Assembly (NCBI GenBank): GCA_037176885.1 | Contig: JAWWNJ010000014.1 | Span: forward strand, 1,116,001 to 1,180,000 | Origin: Favolaschia claudopus | Taxonomy: Eukaryota; Basidiomycota; Agaricomycetes; Agaricales; Mycenaceae | Reading direction: 5' to 3' | Length of the DNA: 64,000 nt | In this document: positions 43,631-54,985 of the stretch, piece by piece | Layout of the letters: each line of letters starts with the position of its first letter | Position numbering within the stretch: position 1 is the first letter of the stretch | The notes under the pieces: generated by a model | What the model saw: only the letters and a program-made list of their open reading frames with translations | Databases searched by the model: none | What the model was told of the DNA's origin: nothing | Made by a program: the position numbers and the translations under genes

Positions 43631-44626
43631 CTACATATGCATAAGATGGAGAGCGTGGGAACCCCGCACCCTTACGTCAGCAGTCACAGTGTAATCTGTC
43701 ACGCATTTATACCGTCAGCCACAGGCCAAGGTTTTTCATAGAAATGGAAGTTACAGAGCAGTAGATGACATTCTATGAAGAGTTTTGACCAAAAAAGCCT
43801 CAGGAGAAAGGATATAACCCGGTGTGACATTAGTGTGACATTTTCAAGGAAGTGTTGTGTTTTCCCGTCAAGCGGCGCGTTTTCCGAAAGATTTGGAATG
43901 CACTGCCACCTCGACCCGCCCCGGCCCATGCTTTGGTCATGTTGTGGGCAGCTCGGCAGCAACAAAGGGGAGTCTATGGTGCGCTCGGCCTAAACACCAC
44001 CAAATAGTCCCATCATTGATGCCATCACTGATGTCTCAAATCGACCGACGGAAAAATTTCGAATTTAAATTGCATTTTCTGTTGCAAAATGAGGTTGAGG
44101 CAGACTCAGAACATACTCCCCAGCTATAATTAGTGTAGTATGTGGCTCATAAACCTCTCTGAGAGCATATGTATGAAGCCAGAGTCCGAACCTAAATCGG
44201 GCCTATTCCGTAAGCTCACATGACTGATTGATTGATCGCATCACTGATGTCTCAAATCCGCCTGGAGAAAAAAGTATTTATTGTGAATTTTGAGGGGACA
44301 GTAAATTCCTTTAGAGGGATTAGTTTACTATCTAATCGGAGTGTTTTGACCAGAGGATCAGTCATGGGAAGGTTCCGATCAGGCGCAATAAATTTGTTCC
44401 TCTTTGGTGGTGTTTAGGCCGAGCGCACCATAGTGGTATAGTATGCACAGTAAGGACCGTTTCGAAGATCTTAGCAGGGTTGTAGGTAGGGATAAGGGCT
44501 CCCAGCCCTCAAAAAAGGCTAAAATAAATAATTTTCCGTTGCGAACCTCGAGATTTGGAACCTCCCATGGTCACATGGGCTGCTTACATCAGGGTGCGGG
44601 GTTCCCACGCTCTCCATCTTATGTTG
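43631..44626. repeat. Inverted repeat enclosing a MITE
   Basis: CATAAGATGGAGAGCGTGGG...CCCCGCACCCT at about 43631-43663 is mirrored at 44594-44626. It could be the ends of a roughly 1 kb element into which the 43977-44430 MITE inserted. Target duplication unclear. Confidence 0.6.
43977..44430. mobile_element. TA-flanked MITE (TGGTGCGCTCGGCC ends)
   Basis: 454 bp, TA at 43975-43976 and 44431-44432, inverted ends of about 28 bp. The TGGTGCGC start is shared with the 54101-54524 element. Confidence 0.85.
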
Positions 44627-45378
44627 CATTGTTACGACTTCTCGTCCCCCAGTTTGAAAGCAATACCAGTAAGTACCTTCTTAGAGAGCTTTTGAGTCGA
44701 CGGCGAGCTATCCGGTGACCGTTTACGACACGTTCACACCCTCGCCTCAGTGCTGCGGACAGCAAGGCAACACCACTCTCTCTACGCAGCCCGTCGTCGG
44801 CGCTGTCGGCTCTTCTCAACTGATAAAACAACATTCTGGACCACCCTCCCGACGCCGTGGCCTCGCATTTGACACGCTATTGTTTTTCATTCATCGTCGT
44901 CGGCTCGTCCCTCTAGAGCTCTTCTCTCAATATCCAAGAGTATTTCAGTTTAGTCTGTGCTGAGCCATCTTGCTTATTAGGGTCCGCCAAGGTTGCGCGT
45001 GGGTGTAGTGTAGTGTCGAACTGTGGTAGTTGAATGAATCGACGATATTTTACTATCCTTTGGGTGAATAAGTAGCTTGAATTGTTGAAGTGTGTTGGCG
45101 TCCAGCCGAGACCGTCCGTAGATCCGCGTTCAACACGCGGTAGCCTCATGTAAATTAGTCACGCAAATCATCGATTCTTTTGTCTTTTGCACTCATCCCG
45201 CCTCTGCGCGTTGCTGCCCCGGAGTCGATATCCAACAGGTTATGGGCCTATAGCTCGCTACCTTTTGAAAATCTATCCAGGACTTCTTGTTAATTGCTCG
45301 CTGTCACGATCAGCACCCGGTTTTGTCGCACCAATCTCTTTGTCTATCTTTCACTGCATCTCGGATTCGCGTCGACCA

Positions 45379-46622
45379 TGGTTAAACCATCGGATATCTC
45401 GAAACTTGAAGGAGCGGAGAATTTTTGGACTTGGAAGGCTGATGCCTCGTCTTTGTTGTTGACTGAAGGTCTTTGGGACGCGGTCGATCCCCTGGTTAAT
45501 GTTCCAAACGGTGCCATACAAATGCGCACTTGGTCCCAAAATAATGCTAAAGCTCATGGGATGCTCTATCTCACCCTGAGCCAGAGCGTGAAGAAAAAGA
45601 TCAATAATGCCAGCCTTGGCGTTAACGGTCGTTTGCTTTGGGCCACTTTGGATTCCTACTACACCACCGCCGATCCCGCTACTCGCTCCACCTTGATGTC
45701 CAAGTTCCATGGGGTCTCCCACAATGTCATGCAGCCCGCCGATACGTTTCTCCAGGCCGTCGTCACTGCCGAGAACCGTCTAACCGCCATTGCTGCAAAG
45801 CCGGGAGGGAAGCCGCTTCCAAAGGCCGATGTCGCTCGTATTCTGCGTCCAATCAAGCATGTTCTGGATCACGATGCTCTCCAGATGTGCGTTTCTTCAG
45901 CTTTACTGTTGGCTATTTATACTGACTGACTATCATTTATAGCGCTCTTTCTGATTCAAACATTCGTAAATCCGGTCCACGCTACCGAAAAGTTGTGTTC
46001 ATCGCATTGAACCCGGCTGGTCCCAACCTCCCTTTCCACGGCGCGACCTACGACCCCAACGACAATCTCGATATACTGACTGACTATCATTTATAGCGCT
46101 CTTTCTGATTCAAACATTCGTAAATCCGGTCCACGCTACCGAAAAGTTGTGTTCATCGCATTGAACCCGGCTGGTCCCAACCTCCCTTTCCACGGCGCGA
46201 CCTACGACCCCAACGACAATCTCGACCACGACCTTCCTTCGGATTATTCCGAGTCCGATTCATCATCCGACGACGAGACTACCTCGTCTAGCGAGGATGA
46301 CAACGAAAACTCGGTGCGTAACCTCGATCTGTTGAAGCCGCAGTTGTCTCATCCCCTTGGCTAATTCCTAGGATGCGACCATGGAGGGCGTTGAAAGTGG
46401 GGATCGCCAGGAGGAGGCTGGAAATAAGACAGTAAGTCACATTCTTCTGTTGTGAACGCCGCCCTTAATTCCTTCACGGTTCCATACTAGGCGCGATGCG
46501 CCATCCTCGCGTTGATTGCACGCGAGGTTGGCGCTTTGTTTTGTCCGTACGATTGCGCTGACGAGCGTCGAGGTCGTCAACGCGAAAGCTGCGGAACCGC
46601 AAGTCCTAGTTACGGTCGTTGA
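45379..46622 (+). CDS. copia-gag-like (UBN2-type) protein with duplicated exon
   Basis: MVKPSDISKLEGAENFWTWK starts a gag/UBN2-like domain: EGLWDAVDP, KAHGMLYLTLS, LWATLDSYYTTADPATRSTL, MSKFHGVSHN and a RLTAIAAKPGG loop. An intron begins GTGCGT at about 45889. Acceptor plus exon (IALSDSNIRKSGPRYRKVVF...) are present twice, 154 bp apart. Use of the second acceptor (46096) gives an exon continuing LPSDYSESDSSSDDETTSS. Further introns GTGCGT...CCTAG and GTAAGT...TACTAG lead to a short last exon with TGA near 46622. No protease, RT or LTR follows, so it is either an orphan gag fragment or a gag-derived host gene. Confidence 0.55.
45918..46225 (+). repeat. 154-bp tandem duplication of an intron 3' end and exon
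   Basis: ACTGACTGACTATCATTTATAG through GACCCCAACGACAATCTCGA occurs at about 45918-46071 and 46072-46225 without visible differences. The first exon copy runs into a stop (…TTATAG), while the second continues open. Confidence 0.85.
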
Positions 46623-46880
46623 CGAAGGAAACAGTGTTGACAACGAGGCCGACGTAACTACAGAGTCGCGTCGTCCGTCTAGACCGGGCAGCTGGGCCTG
46701 CGGCAACTCGCCCAACAACATTATTCGAAGCCCCCCACCCTTGACGGCGCTCGTCATTGCGAGCGCCGGAGGCGGGGACTTAGATGACTGTGACGTTCTC
46801 GTCGCTCCAACATCCGCAATATGATCCCTGTCTATGTCCTTGGTACGTGCATCAGCGTTCCTATCAGAATCCATTCTCGT

Positions 46881-48014
46881 TTATCCAGACTCCGACTCTC
46901 CCTGCTGCTTGCACGGGTTACAACCGGAAATTTCATGGTCGCTTACTGTTACGGGCGTTGAAGACAGTTGATTGACTCGAATGAGAGGTGCGTCCCAACC
47001 TCTCTGCATCCCCTTATCCTTCTGATCTACGGCACAGACCAGTGGTGGCCCCCAGACATCCATCTTTTCGATCGCGCCAACAAGCACGAAAAACAATAAT
47101 TCAGCCGCCGAAGATACCGCTGTTGGTGAGGGGGGTTTCGTTGGATTAAGGATTTGGAGCCAGGAAAGTAGCCCTTTGGCGCTGGCGTCCATAGTCTTGT
47201 TGACCGCGGGCAATCCTGTAAGGTCGAGCGACATCATCTCTGACGTCGCGGTCCAAAGCCCCCCACCCTCGATGCCCTCCGCATTTGCGGGGGGTGGAGA
47301 CGGGGACTTGGTCTTGATCGTGGATGCGCTGCGGGCGACTTGGTACGATATGCCGGCTGCGCGAGGGCAATCGGTCTCGCCCGTCTCTTCTCCGCCCAAC
47401 GAATCATTGCTCGCAGATGCGAACATTGAAGGCAGCAGAGGGTGAAGTGACTTGCATGTTTGGAATAAAGGTAAGCCTATGATTTCCTGCCCTAAGCTCG
47501 CACATAGCTGACGACGACACTGATTAAGCAGGAGATATCGGCTCTTCTCATCCTCCGCCGAAAGCGTTGTCGAGGTTTGCGCCTTCGACGTTCCAAGTGC
47601 CCCAACGTCGACGAGACTTGTCATTGTTGAAGTCAAACGCAGGGAGGTTTTGCTGGAATAGTCGTGAACAGGGTCAGCGCCGTTCGCAAGGTAAGCTCGT
47701 CCTTCCATTTGATCTGAATCTGAATAATGCCGAATCTCTCTCTTTAGTTGATTAATCCTCCGTTCAAACTCAAAGGAGATTTGCTTGGCCGCGACGTAAG
47801 ACGGAGTGAGCAATGCGATGGATGGAGATGGGGAATGACCAGTGAGTGGATTCCTAATCTTCAAGTCGCTTGACCCAGCTGATGAGCATGCGCATGCCTT
47901 CCTCACAATACACCATTCATTTGAGACTGCCATTCCTATCGGACCTCCTTCGATCTTGGCCATGTCGGCAATGAGTAGTGACTTGATGTCTCTTCGCTCC
48001 CATACGAGCCTCAC
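46881..48014 (-). CDS. Long unrecognised ORF (377 codons)
   Basis: No domain recognised. The sequence includes FEFERRINQLKREIRHYSDS (a possible short coiled coil), a Ser/Thr-rich middle and KSPSPPPANAEGIEGGG. A diverged version of that last segment (KSPPPALAMTS...GGGLR) is encoded on the same strand near 46.73 kb, so the locus contains an internal duplication. Splice-like motifs suggest the ORF may cross introns. It may belong with the minus-strand ORF at 48259-49860. Confidence 0.25.
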   Translation of the reverse strand: MRLVWERRDIKSLLIADMAKIEGGPIGMAVSNEWCIVRKACACSSAGSSDLKIRNPLTGHSPSPSIALLTPSYVAAKQISFEFERRINQLKREIRHYSDSDQMEGRAYLANGADPVHDYSSKTSLRLTSTMTSLVDVGALGTSKAQTSTTLSAEDEKSRYLLLNQCRRQLCASLGQEIIGLPLFQTCKSLHPLLPSMFASASNDSLGGEETGETDCPRAAGISYQVARSASTIKTKSPSPPPANAEGIEGGGLWTATSEMMSLDLTGLPAVNKTMDASAKGLLSWLQILNPTKPPSPTAVSSAAELLFFVLVGAIEKMDVWGPPLVCAVDQKDKGMQRGWDAPLIRVNQLSSTPVTVSDHEISGCNPCKQQGESESG

Positions 48015-48258
48015 GTTCTGCTCCTCGTATCACATATGTACGAGGTAAGCCTTGGGCGTCTTCCGCAAGGGCGAGCTAGCCAGCGCTAGAGCTGAACATT
48101 CTGATGCTGATGAAGTTATGTTCTTCCACAGCCCAGCGTTCTCTCTTGCGCATCTGTCCCGCGTCCATTGCCACCACAAGTTCAATCGAACTTCTCCTGC
48201 GTCCGGCCTACTTCTGGACCCAACAAACGCAAGCCGCCGCTCATTCCCTATATCAGCG

Positions 48259-49860
48259 CTATCCTGCTGTCCGCCGTCTTTGCCGGCATATGTCTGCTAT
48301 TTCGCTAACAACGACCTCTACTGTACGTGTAAAATCGATAGCATCCGTCTTATCCTGTTTGCGGGTTCGGACGAAAGGTGCGTCTATCATCTCCTGCCCT
48401 AAGCTGGAACGTGTCTGACTTTGATTGATCAGGAGCTCCGCTGGAAGCGCTGACGAGGTTTTTGTCTCGGACATTTCAAATTCCTCCACATCAACGTCAC
48501 TGGCATTCGCAAGCTGTGCAGACGGGAGCTCCGACAACGACAAGTTGATATTCGTCGAGGCTGGTTTAGCTGCTTTCGGCTCCTGGTGAAGTACGACTTG
48601 TCTGATGTAGTTCATGGTTGCTAAAGCCTGACTGGTCGCAGCGTTGGTAGCGCTTGCAGCCGTGGGATCCGGATGTGGTGACGCGGAAGGTGATGCCGCG
48701 TGAAACAACTCGTTGTATTCGTCGTCGGGTGCGCCTCTATTAGCGCCGCCGGAGTCGGACCTAGCAGACGACGGGCGAGGGATTTCTGTGAGCAATGAGC
48801 TATCTTTTTCTTTGATGGGCCTCCCTGAACCCAATTTGTGCATCAAGTCCTCCTCTGACGTCCGACGCTATTCCCTTGGCTCGTCTCCCAATTCCCTTCC
48901 ATGCGACGTTCGTGCCTCAGGTCGCCTCCTATTTTCGTTAGCGTACTGCTGCGACGAAGAAAATCGTTGCTCGGCGGTGCCGTTCCGCACCCCATGCTCA
49001 AGCAACAATCGGTTCAGGTCAATATGAGAAGGGGACGGAGTGTGAGAGGTTAGTACTTTGATGTTGATAGGTTGCTGATCAATCCTCCGCCCCCCAAGCT
49101 CGACTATCACCCGTTCGACGACACAGGAAGGAGCGGGAAGCGGAGGAAAGGTGTGAGGAGGAGCCGAGGGTTTTTGAATGTGGTCTTCCTTGGTGAGCTG
49201 CTTCTTCGCGCCACTGTTGATAAACTGATGATAACCTTCTCGCTCTACATCACCAGCAGTGACCCCATGGCCTTGGTCGCGTTCGGCCAGCTTCCGTTGT
49301 ACCACATTCGCAAGATCTTTGCCAAGAGCTACGCTGGTGGTGGGCACGAGCGAACAGAATTCGTTGAGATATCTTTTGACAAACTCCCTTCCCAGATCAA
49401 GACGCCTTCGCAGAATTCCGCAGGCAGCTTTCAGCTGTAAGAGAGAACCGCAGCCCTCGAGAATCGATAGGAGGCTATCTTCTGGGTCGATATGGAAATA
49501 GCGCTGTCTTCCCGGTACCGACGAAGCTGCCCATTGTAAGTAATATTGCAGATCTCTCACCACTCGATTTACTTGATCGTAAAAGGATTCTGCTAGCGCA
49601 AACCGTCCTTTGCCGGGTGAACGTCCAATTCCGTGGTCAACAACCTGCCCCGCCTCCAGTGCTACATGACGCGACAAACAGTAAGCTGCTCGGTCCGTTG
49701 ACTTGAACAAAAATTTGCGGGTTTTTCGAGGCCGAAATTCGTGATGTTTTGTCGAATGCAGGTTCAAGATTTGAATTCTGTTTGTGTTAAGTTCCTGGAA
49801 ATACATTGGATGTTTATGAACCAACAGAGCATAACGCTTTGCTAGCTCGTTATGAGGCAA
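48259..49860 (-). pseudogene. Unrecognised 534-codon reading frame interrupted by one TAG
   Basis: Reading down from 49860 the frame is open for 330 codons (MYFQELNTNRIQILN, FLFKSTDRAAYCLSRHVALE, a helical YDQVNRVVRDLQYYLQW and DPEDSLLSILEGCGSLLQLK), meets TAG at 48868-48870, and continues in the same frame for about 200 codons (HKLGSGRPIKEKDSSLLTEI, Ser/Ala-rich). There is no ATG at the upstream end; the first internal ATG is near 49806. A SINE-like copy starts only 22 bp upstream, so the 5' end may have been cut off. Function unknown. Confidence 0.35.
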
Positions 49861-49881
49861 TCACACCTTCCTAGCGTTATA

Positions 49882-50213
49882 AACTTGAGAACAGATACGC
49901 TAGCGACATGTATGGACTGGAATCCCATGTCCTTCAAAATCTTCATTAGTCTAGGAGTAATAATCCGTGCCGCGCTGCGCCACCGCAGTGCGGCGGTCCG
50001 GGGTTCGACTCCGGCTGCCGGTAGCCCAATTTATTTGCCCCGCTCTGGCCTCCTTCTCATGATGTTTTGCCCTGAATTTGTTAATGAAACATCATGAAAA
50101 ATCATTATGAACAGCCGCATAATCATCATGAAAACACGATTCCGAGTCCTGATGTTTTGCTATGAATTTCCGGTAAATCACTATGACTTTCCGGACAAAT
50201 CGTCAGGAAAGAG
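49882..50213 (+). repeat. tRNA-derived SINE-like repeat, family 2, copy 2
   Basis: Box A TAGTCTAGGAG (49947-49957) and box B GGTTCGACTCC (50002-50012), 55 nt apart as in the 7267 copy, with the same AACTTGAGAACAGATAC start. It extends further 3' than copy 1, into the TTTCCGGTAAATCAC...GTCAGGAAAG tail shared with 9.3 kb. Confidence 0.72.
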
Positions 50214-50322
50214 AATGATATGAACTAGCAGTTACCCGTGCTACGCTACGGTGTGACTCATCACGCAAATTACAGCGAGAAAAAGTTGTATTACAGAGTG
50301 AATATACATTAATAAAGTTCAT

Positions 50323-50770
50323 TTAGTGTCTGTTAGTGGAACCCCCTGCGCGACAACCGGTGGAAGTCCTTTCACCCCGGTCTTGACTCTTCCGGCCCAT
50401 TTGATACATCGAGCTTGCGTTTCTTGGGGTTTGGCTCGGATGCGTCGCGAGGAGATGTCTGTTCTCCAAAAAACCCCAGTAAATTTGGGGCGCGCAGGAG
50501 TACTGTTGTTGACTATCCACAGCCTGCGCATCATTCCCAACGAAGAAACGATGCAGAGGCTCTGGCGGCTCTTCGAGTCGCTGCAACGCGACCTTGCCAT
50601 GATTACAGCACATCCCGTACGGCGAACGGGAATTTTTCGGGGGGTGTAGGACTTGGTCAGCGACCCAATGGAGTGCTCCGCATGTGGGACAGCGGTCGTT
50701 CATGTAACAGAGATCATGGCGAGATGGCGGAGCCAGGTAATCTTTGCGCGCCGCTAAAAACAACTCATCG
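50323..50770 (-). pseudogene. Helitron helicase-like N-terminal fragment
   Basis: The minus strand reads FLAARKDYLAPPSRHDL, then the cysteine-rich block CPTCGALHWVADQ and PYGMCCNHGKVAL, then PPEPLHRFFVGNDAQ. This CxxC-ALHW...GMCCxxGKV order opens the Helitron-like Rep/helicase proteins of fungi. After NDAQ the frame degrades and ends near 50323. No Rep HUH motif, helicase motifs or Helitron termini are present, so it is a dead fragment. Confidence 0.72.
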
Positions 50771-51930
50771 CAGGTAGTCCGACGATCATCTTCATAATAT
50801 TAATGGTACATATGCACTCAGCGGAGGAAGTAATCTAAACATCATTTACACGTACTTGGCGGCCGTGCGGGACTCGCATTTTGATTGTATTGGCGTGTAC
50901 GATTGCCTGTTCCTTCAGGCCGAGCTTGTGCGAAAATTAACGGCTTGAGACACCGACTATAAAGAGATAACTCACCATCAGCAGCGGAAGCACTCTGTTG
51001 TGTTGCAGGTGGGGTAGGGAGACCGTTGTGGATGGCCTGGAGAGCGAGACTTTTCGAGCCTCTTGAACTGAACAACAAAACTGACTTATAATTACTTGTG
51101 ATACTCGAGCAACGGCGCGTAACGCACCTCGGAGCGTTGCCTCCATACAGATCGGTACAGTAACCCATAATCTTGGAGGCAAATTTTCCTCGGTTTACAG
51201 TGTAAAAGTGCCCAAATTACGTGATATTTACCTGCGATAACCCAATATGATTTGTATGCCGGAATACCGGCTTACAGCAGGGGGAGCTTGTGTAAATTCT
51301 TATATGGCACACAAATTAACAATATTAATGTTGCGCTGTTGTTTGGGGGGCATACTTCGGCTGGATTCTTTTTCACGCAGATAAGTACTCTAGTAGTACT
51401 CTACTTTGTGAACAAAACTTTACTTATGCCGGGCAACAACGTTCTGACGTTATGGAGGATGAACCACCAATCAATTTCTGACTAGCTTATCATCATGATA
51501 GAATACCTATCCACTCAGAACCGTGGTCTCTCTATACAGACACTATAACTGAGCAAGCTGCAACATTGATATCATTTATTTTCATCGCCTCTCTACAGCA
51601 ACTTTCTGGGAAACTAATGGCGCCAGAACCTGCCCCTCTGAACCGTGTATGAAATAGAGAACTGTATTTTCCCTTCCGGTAAGCAGCCTCGGGCAGGGTC
51701 AAGGACGGGTGCACCATCGGTTGAAAAGGATGCACCATCACGCTGCAATCAGTCTGAATCAGTAGGGATCAGGATGGATCACTCGGAAGAGCATCGTATC
51801 ACTCGGAGCATGCCAATCTTGACGTGCGCACGTCAAGGGCGGTGACGCCATCAAAACGCTCTCTAGCACAGCTTATTGCTTTTCGGTGACGGCTCTGATA
51901 AAGGGGGGAGCAAGCTCCCCCAATAAAACC
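50771..51930. other. Interval without recognisable gene
   Basis: No supported coding sequence. The phrase ACAGACACTATAACT near 51540 also occurs near 19580. Confidence 0.4.
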
Positions 51931-52302
51931 CAGTGACCTTCCTATAGGCCCTAAAGGTGCGTCGGCGGACCCTAAAGCCCTTTTAAAAGGCAAAGGCCTA
52001 TAGCTATAGGGCTTTATAGGCCTATAAATGTCACGTGTTAGCGCTTGGACCACGCCTCGAGTTGCAATTATTTTTGGAAGAAAAACCTTTGAAAACACAG
52101 CAGAATTAACCTTCAGACGACCTGGCCCGCTGTTCAGCACCTTAGCTAGTGCCACTCACCCCGCTCACTGCCTCTGTTGACTGGAGCAAAGACATGTGAC
52201 TTTTTAAGGCCTTCAGACTTGTTCGACGAATGCTATAGGCCTCATTATAGCCCACCTATAGGGCTATAGCTTTTAAGGCCTTTGCCCTTCGGCCGGTCAC
52301 TG
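51931..52302. mobile_element. hAT-type MITE with perfect 8-bp TSD
   Basis: Ends CAGTGACC are inverted, and ATAAAACC is repeated at 51923-51930 and 52303-52310. The body is full of CCTATAGG/CTATAGC palindromes and AAAGGCC phrases. Confidence 0.88.
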
Positions 52303-52310
52303 ATAAAACC

Positions 52311-52372
52311 CTCATAACCCATACTTTTTTTGCCCCACCGAGGGGTATGGGTTATGGCAGTGACGACTGTAG
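52311..52372. repeat. Partial MITE of the CATAACCCATA family
   Basis: CTCATAACCCATAC...GTATGGGTTATGGCAGTGACGACTG followed by TA matches one end of the 17752 element. It abuts the TSD of the hAT-type MITE. Confidence 0.6.
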
Positions 52373-53463
52373 TACTATCAAGATAGGCGTCACGCCAATC
52401 CGGCACCCTTATATAAGCATTACGTTCAGCACAGCCACCCGCCAAATCTTGGAAGTTCAAAAAATCAACTTGTTCTCTTTGCGATTTTGAGTCCTTCGGA
52501 ACCTCAAAGAGTTTTTCTTTTTGCAGATCTACTGACTCAAGAGGCCTTTCAAGTACCAGGCTTGAGGCCCTGGAGCCACTTTGTTGTGCTCACCATTCAA
52601 ATATATGTGAATGTCAATACACATCAATCCACACCGCCGTACCGAGCTAGATCTCTCTGCAGTGCGCAAGACTCTCAAAGGATTAAGGGGTGGCGAAGGA
52701 TGAGCCGGCATGAAGTGGTTGGGCAGGGTATTATCGTGAGTGATACTGCGAGAGTGCATTGCAGCTCATTAATGTGCTCTTTCCCTGTCGTGGTAATTTA
52801 GCTCTTTGATGACGACAGAGCATTCAGTGATCTGTCTAACCCGGTGAGTTGCTTCCCTTCTCTACCTCTTTTTCATTCTCGTAGTGTGTTTCCGAGCCAC
52901 GCAAGCTATTAAAGTACGGCTGATCGTGACGGTGGCGAGATTTTGAAGGTAAGATTATGATACTAGTAGTACTGCAACTGTATTGTCCAGTACTTGAAAT
53001 ATATCCTGTTTTATATCCTGTTTTATACCTTTTCCATGGAGGTTGATAAGAAATAAGGCGTCGGGATAGCTGGCTAGCTTGGTGGTACTTTGGGACGAAT
53101 CATTGCTGGGACCCCGGATCATAACGTGAATTTTAGGACCCCGGATCATAACGTTTTGTCATGAAATCCGACAAAAGATTATGAAATTCAACACAAATGA
53201 CAACGAAATATCTAACACAAGGTCCTGAACAACATCATGAATTTCAAAACCTTCCCTCTGCACAGTGTTAGGAGAAACACTGCTCCCGCTCCCGCTGAGT
53301 TCCGCATCATCCTCCCGAAGCACCGGCGACGATTCTCACGTACTCGCAGCGGTGATTTTGCACATGAGCCCTCGAGATCGCTGAAACAAACAACTTGGTG
53401 AATAAATTCCTTCTCACCACCTTGAAAACCGGGGGACCCGGGGGCTTAACATCGTCTCAATTA
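52373..53463. other. Interval without recognisable gene
   Basis: No supported ORF. It contains CACTGTGC-type repeat sequence at about 53130-53270 and a 24-bp direct repeat of GACCCCGGATCATAACGT near 53110-53150. Confidence 0.4.
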
Positions 53464-54098
53464 CACTAACTCGGCAAAAAAATGTCCGATCGATATTCCG
53501 CATATTTCTCAACAATGGACATACATTTCGGCTTCAAATGACTTACAGTGTAGTTTGTAGAATCAAGGGGCATTATTCTGCCGCATTTGTTTTGCGGCAA
53601 AGTATGATGCGCCATCAAGCCGGCCACAACACAAAAAATCCGATTTTCCAGATTGCTCAGATTACAATTGATCTCAGAGCTGACTTTCTCGTTCTATAGC
53701 CTGAGATTCGCTGAGTATTTCTCCAAGTTAGGACAAGCAAAAATATGCACCAGAATGTGCCGAAATTTGATCAAAATGGCAGAATTGTTCGCGTCATAGC
53801 GCTACAACGGCTCAACCTTTTTGCTTGGTTCAACTTGTGGAATTGCTTGGTTTATCTTGAACTTTCGACGTATGCACCTGGATTACCCTGAAATCGGTCA
53901 CTGCAGAACCGGAAAATATCCTGTTTCGGTAGTTTCGCTCAGTTGATGCCGGATCAATAGACTTTGATGATCTATTTGCGTGCAAAAATTCCGGCTCGGT
54001 CACTTCCACGACCTCCAACTTCGTTTCAGATGGAAAGTTCCATTTCCGTGCAAAAACGAAGCAAAAACCGATCGGACATTTTTTTTGCCGAGTTAGTG
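53464..54098. mobile_element. TA-flanked MITE (CACTAACTCGGC ends)
   Basis: 635 bp, ends CACTAACTCGGCAAAAAAA inverted, TA at 53462-53463 and 54099-54100. Its right TA is also the left TA of the next MITE. Confidence 0.85.
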
Positions 54099-54100
54099 TA

Positions 54101-54524
54101 TGGTGCGCGTCACTTAGTCACCACCTCTTCGTGACAACGCTAACTGTGGCCTCAATTTTTCACCCATTTTTATTTCCTCTTGCCAAACGACTCCTTTTTA
54201 TGAGAGGAACAATCTGGCAAGAGGGATTTTCCTAATTTAATTTTTTGAGGGAGTTATAAAATTCTTACCCATCCAATTTGGCACTATAGGCTATTTACGG
54301 GCACTTTGAGGTGTATCGGGAACGGAACTAGCCCTCAGATGTTGCGCAGGTATGTGCAGGCTATGTGTGTTGTTTCAAGGACCTTGTAGAGCGCTCGTTT
54401 TCTTGTGGAAAATCCCTCAAACTCACTGCAAAATGCGGCGAAATAGCCTCTCAGAAAAAGAAATTCGGCCTCCGGCCAATTTGGCACTAGTGCAAAGGAG
54501 GTGGCGACTAAGTGACGCGCACCA
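54101..54524. mobile_element. TA-flanked MITE abutting the previous one
   Basis: 424 bp, ends TGGTGCGCGTCACTTAGTC inverted (with one mismatch), TA at 54099-54100 and 54525-54526. Same TGGTGCGC start as the 43977 element. Confidence 0.85.
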
Positions 54525-54706
54525 TAGTCTCAACGACCCGGTGATGCTCTTACCCCTATTCCGTCAAGACTTGCACTCTCTGAGGCTTTCCTCCAACCGG
54601 TTTCAGCATGCATGCTGCTTGGCATTGCAACACTTATCTGGCCTTTGTTATTATGCTTTGTGGCCATCCTCGGTCCCATTTCTCGCTCGCTCAATCGCAA
54701 ACAAGC

Positions 54707-54873
54707 ATGTACTAACGGCGTGGGGGTCACCGCAGGTTACTGATGGTGACCTGTCACGTGCCTCTTTGCCCGCCAATTCTACCAGATGTACTAACGGCGT
54801 GGGGGTCACCGCAGGTTACTGATGGTGACCTGTCACGTGCCTCTTTGCCCGCCAATTCTACCAGATGTACTAA
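54707..54873 (+). repeat. 79-bp tandem duplication
   Basis: ATGTACTAACGGCGTGGGGG... repeats at 54707-54785 and 54786-54864, and a third partial start ATGTACTAA follows. Confidence 0.85.
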
Positions 54874-54985
54874 TCATGGTGACTTTGGCAAAATATATCC
54901 TCAATCTGATGAAGTAATCGAACGATTGAATGGATTGTGCTCACGATCGGAAGGATTGAAAGATTTGGTAGTTTGTGTGGCTTTA

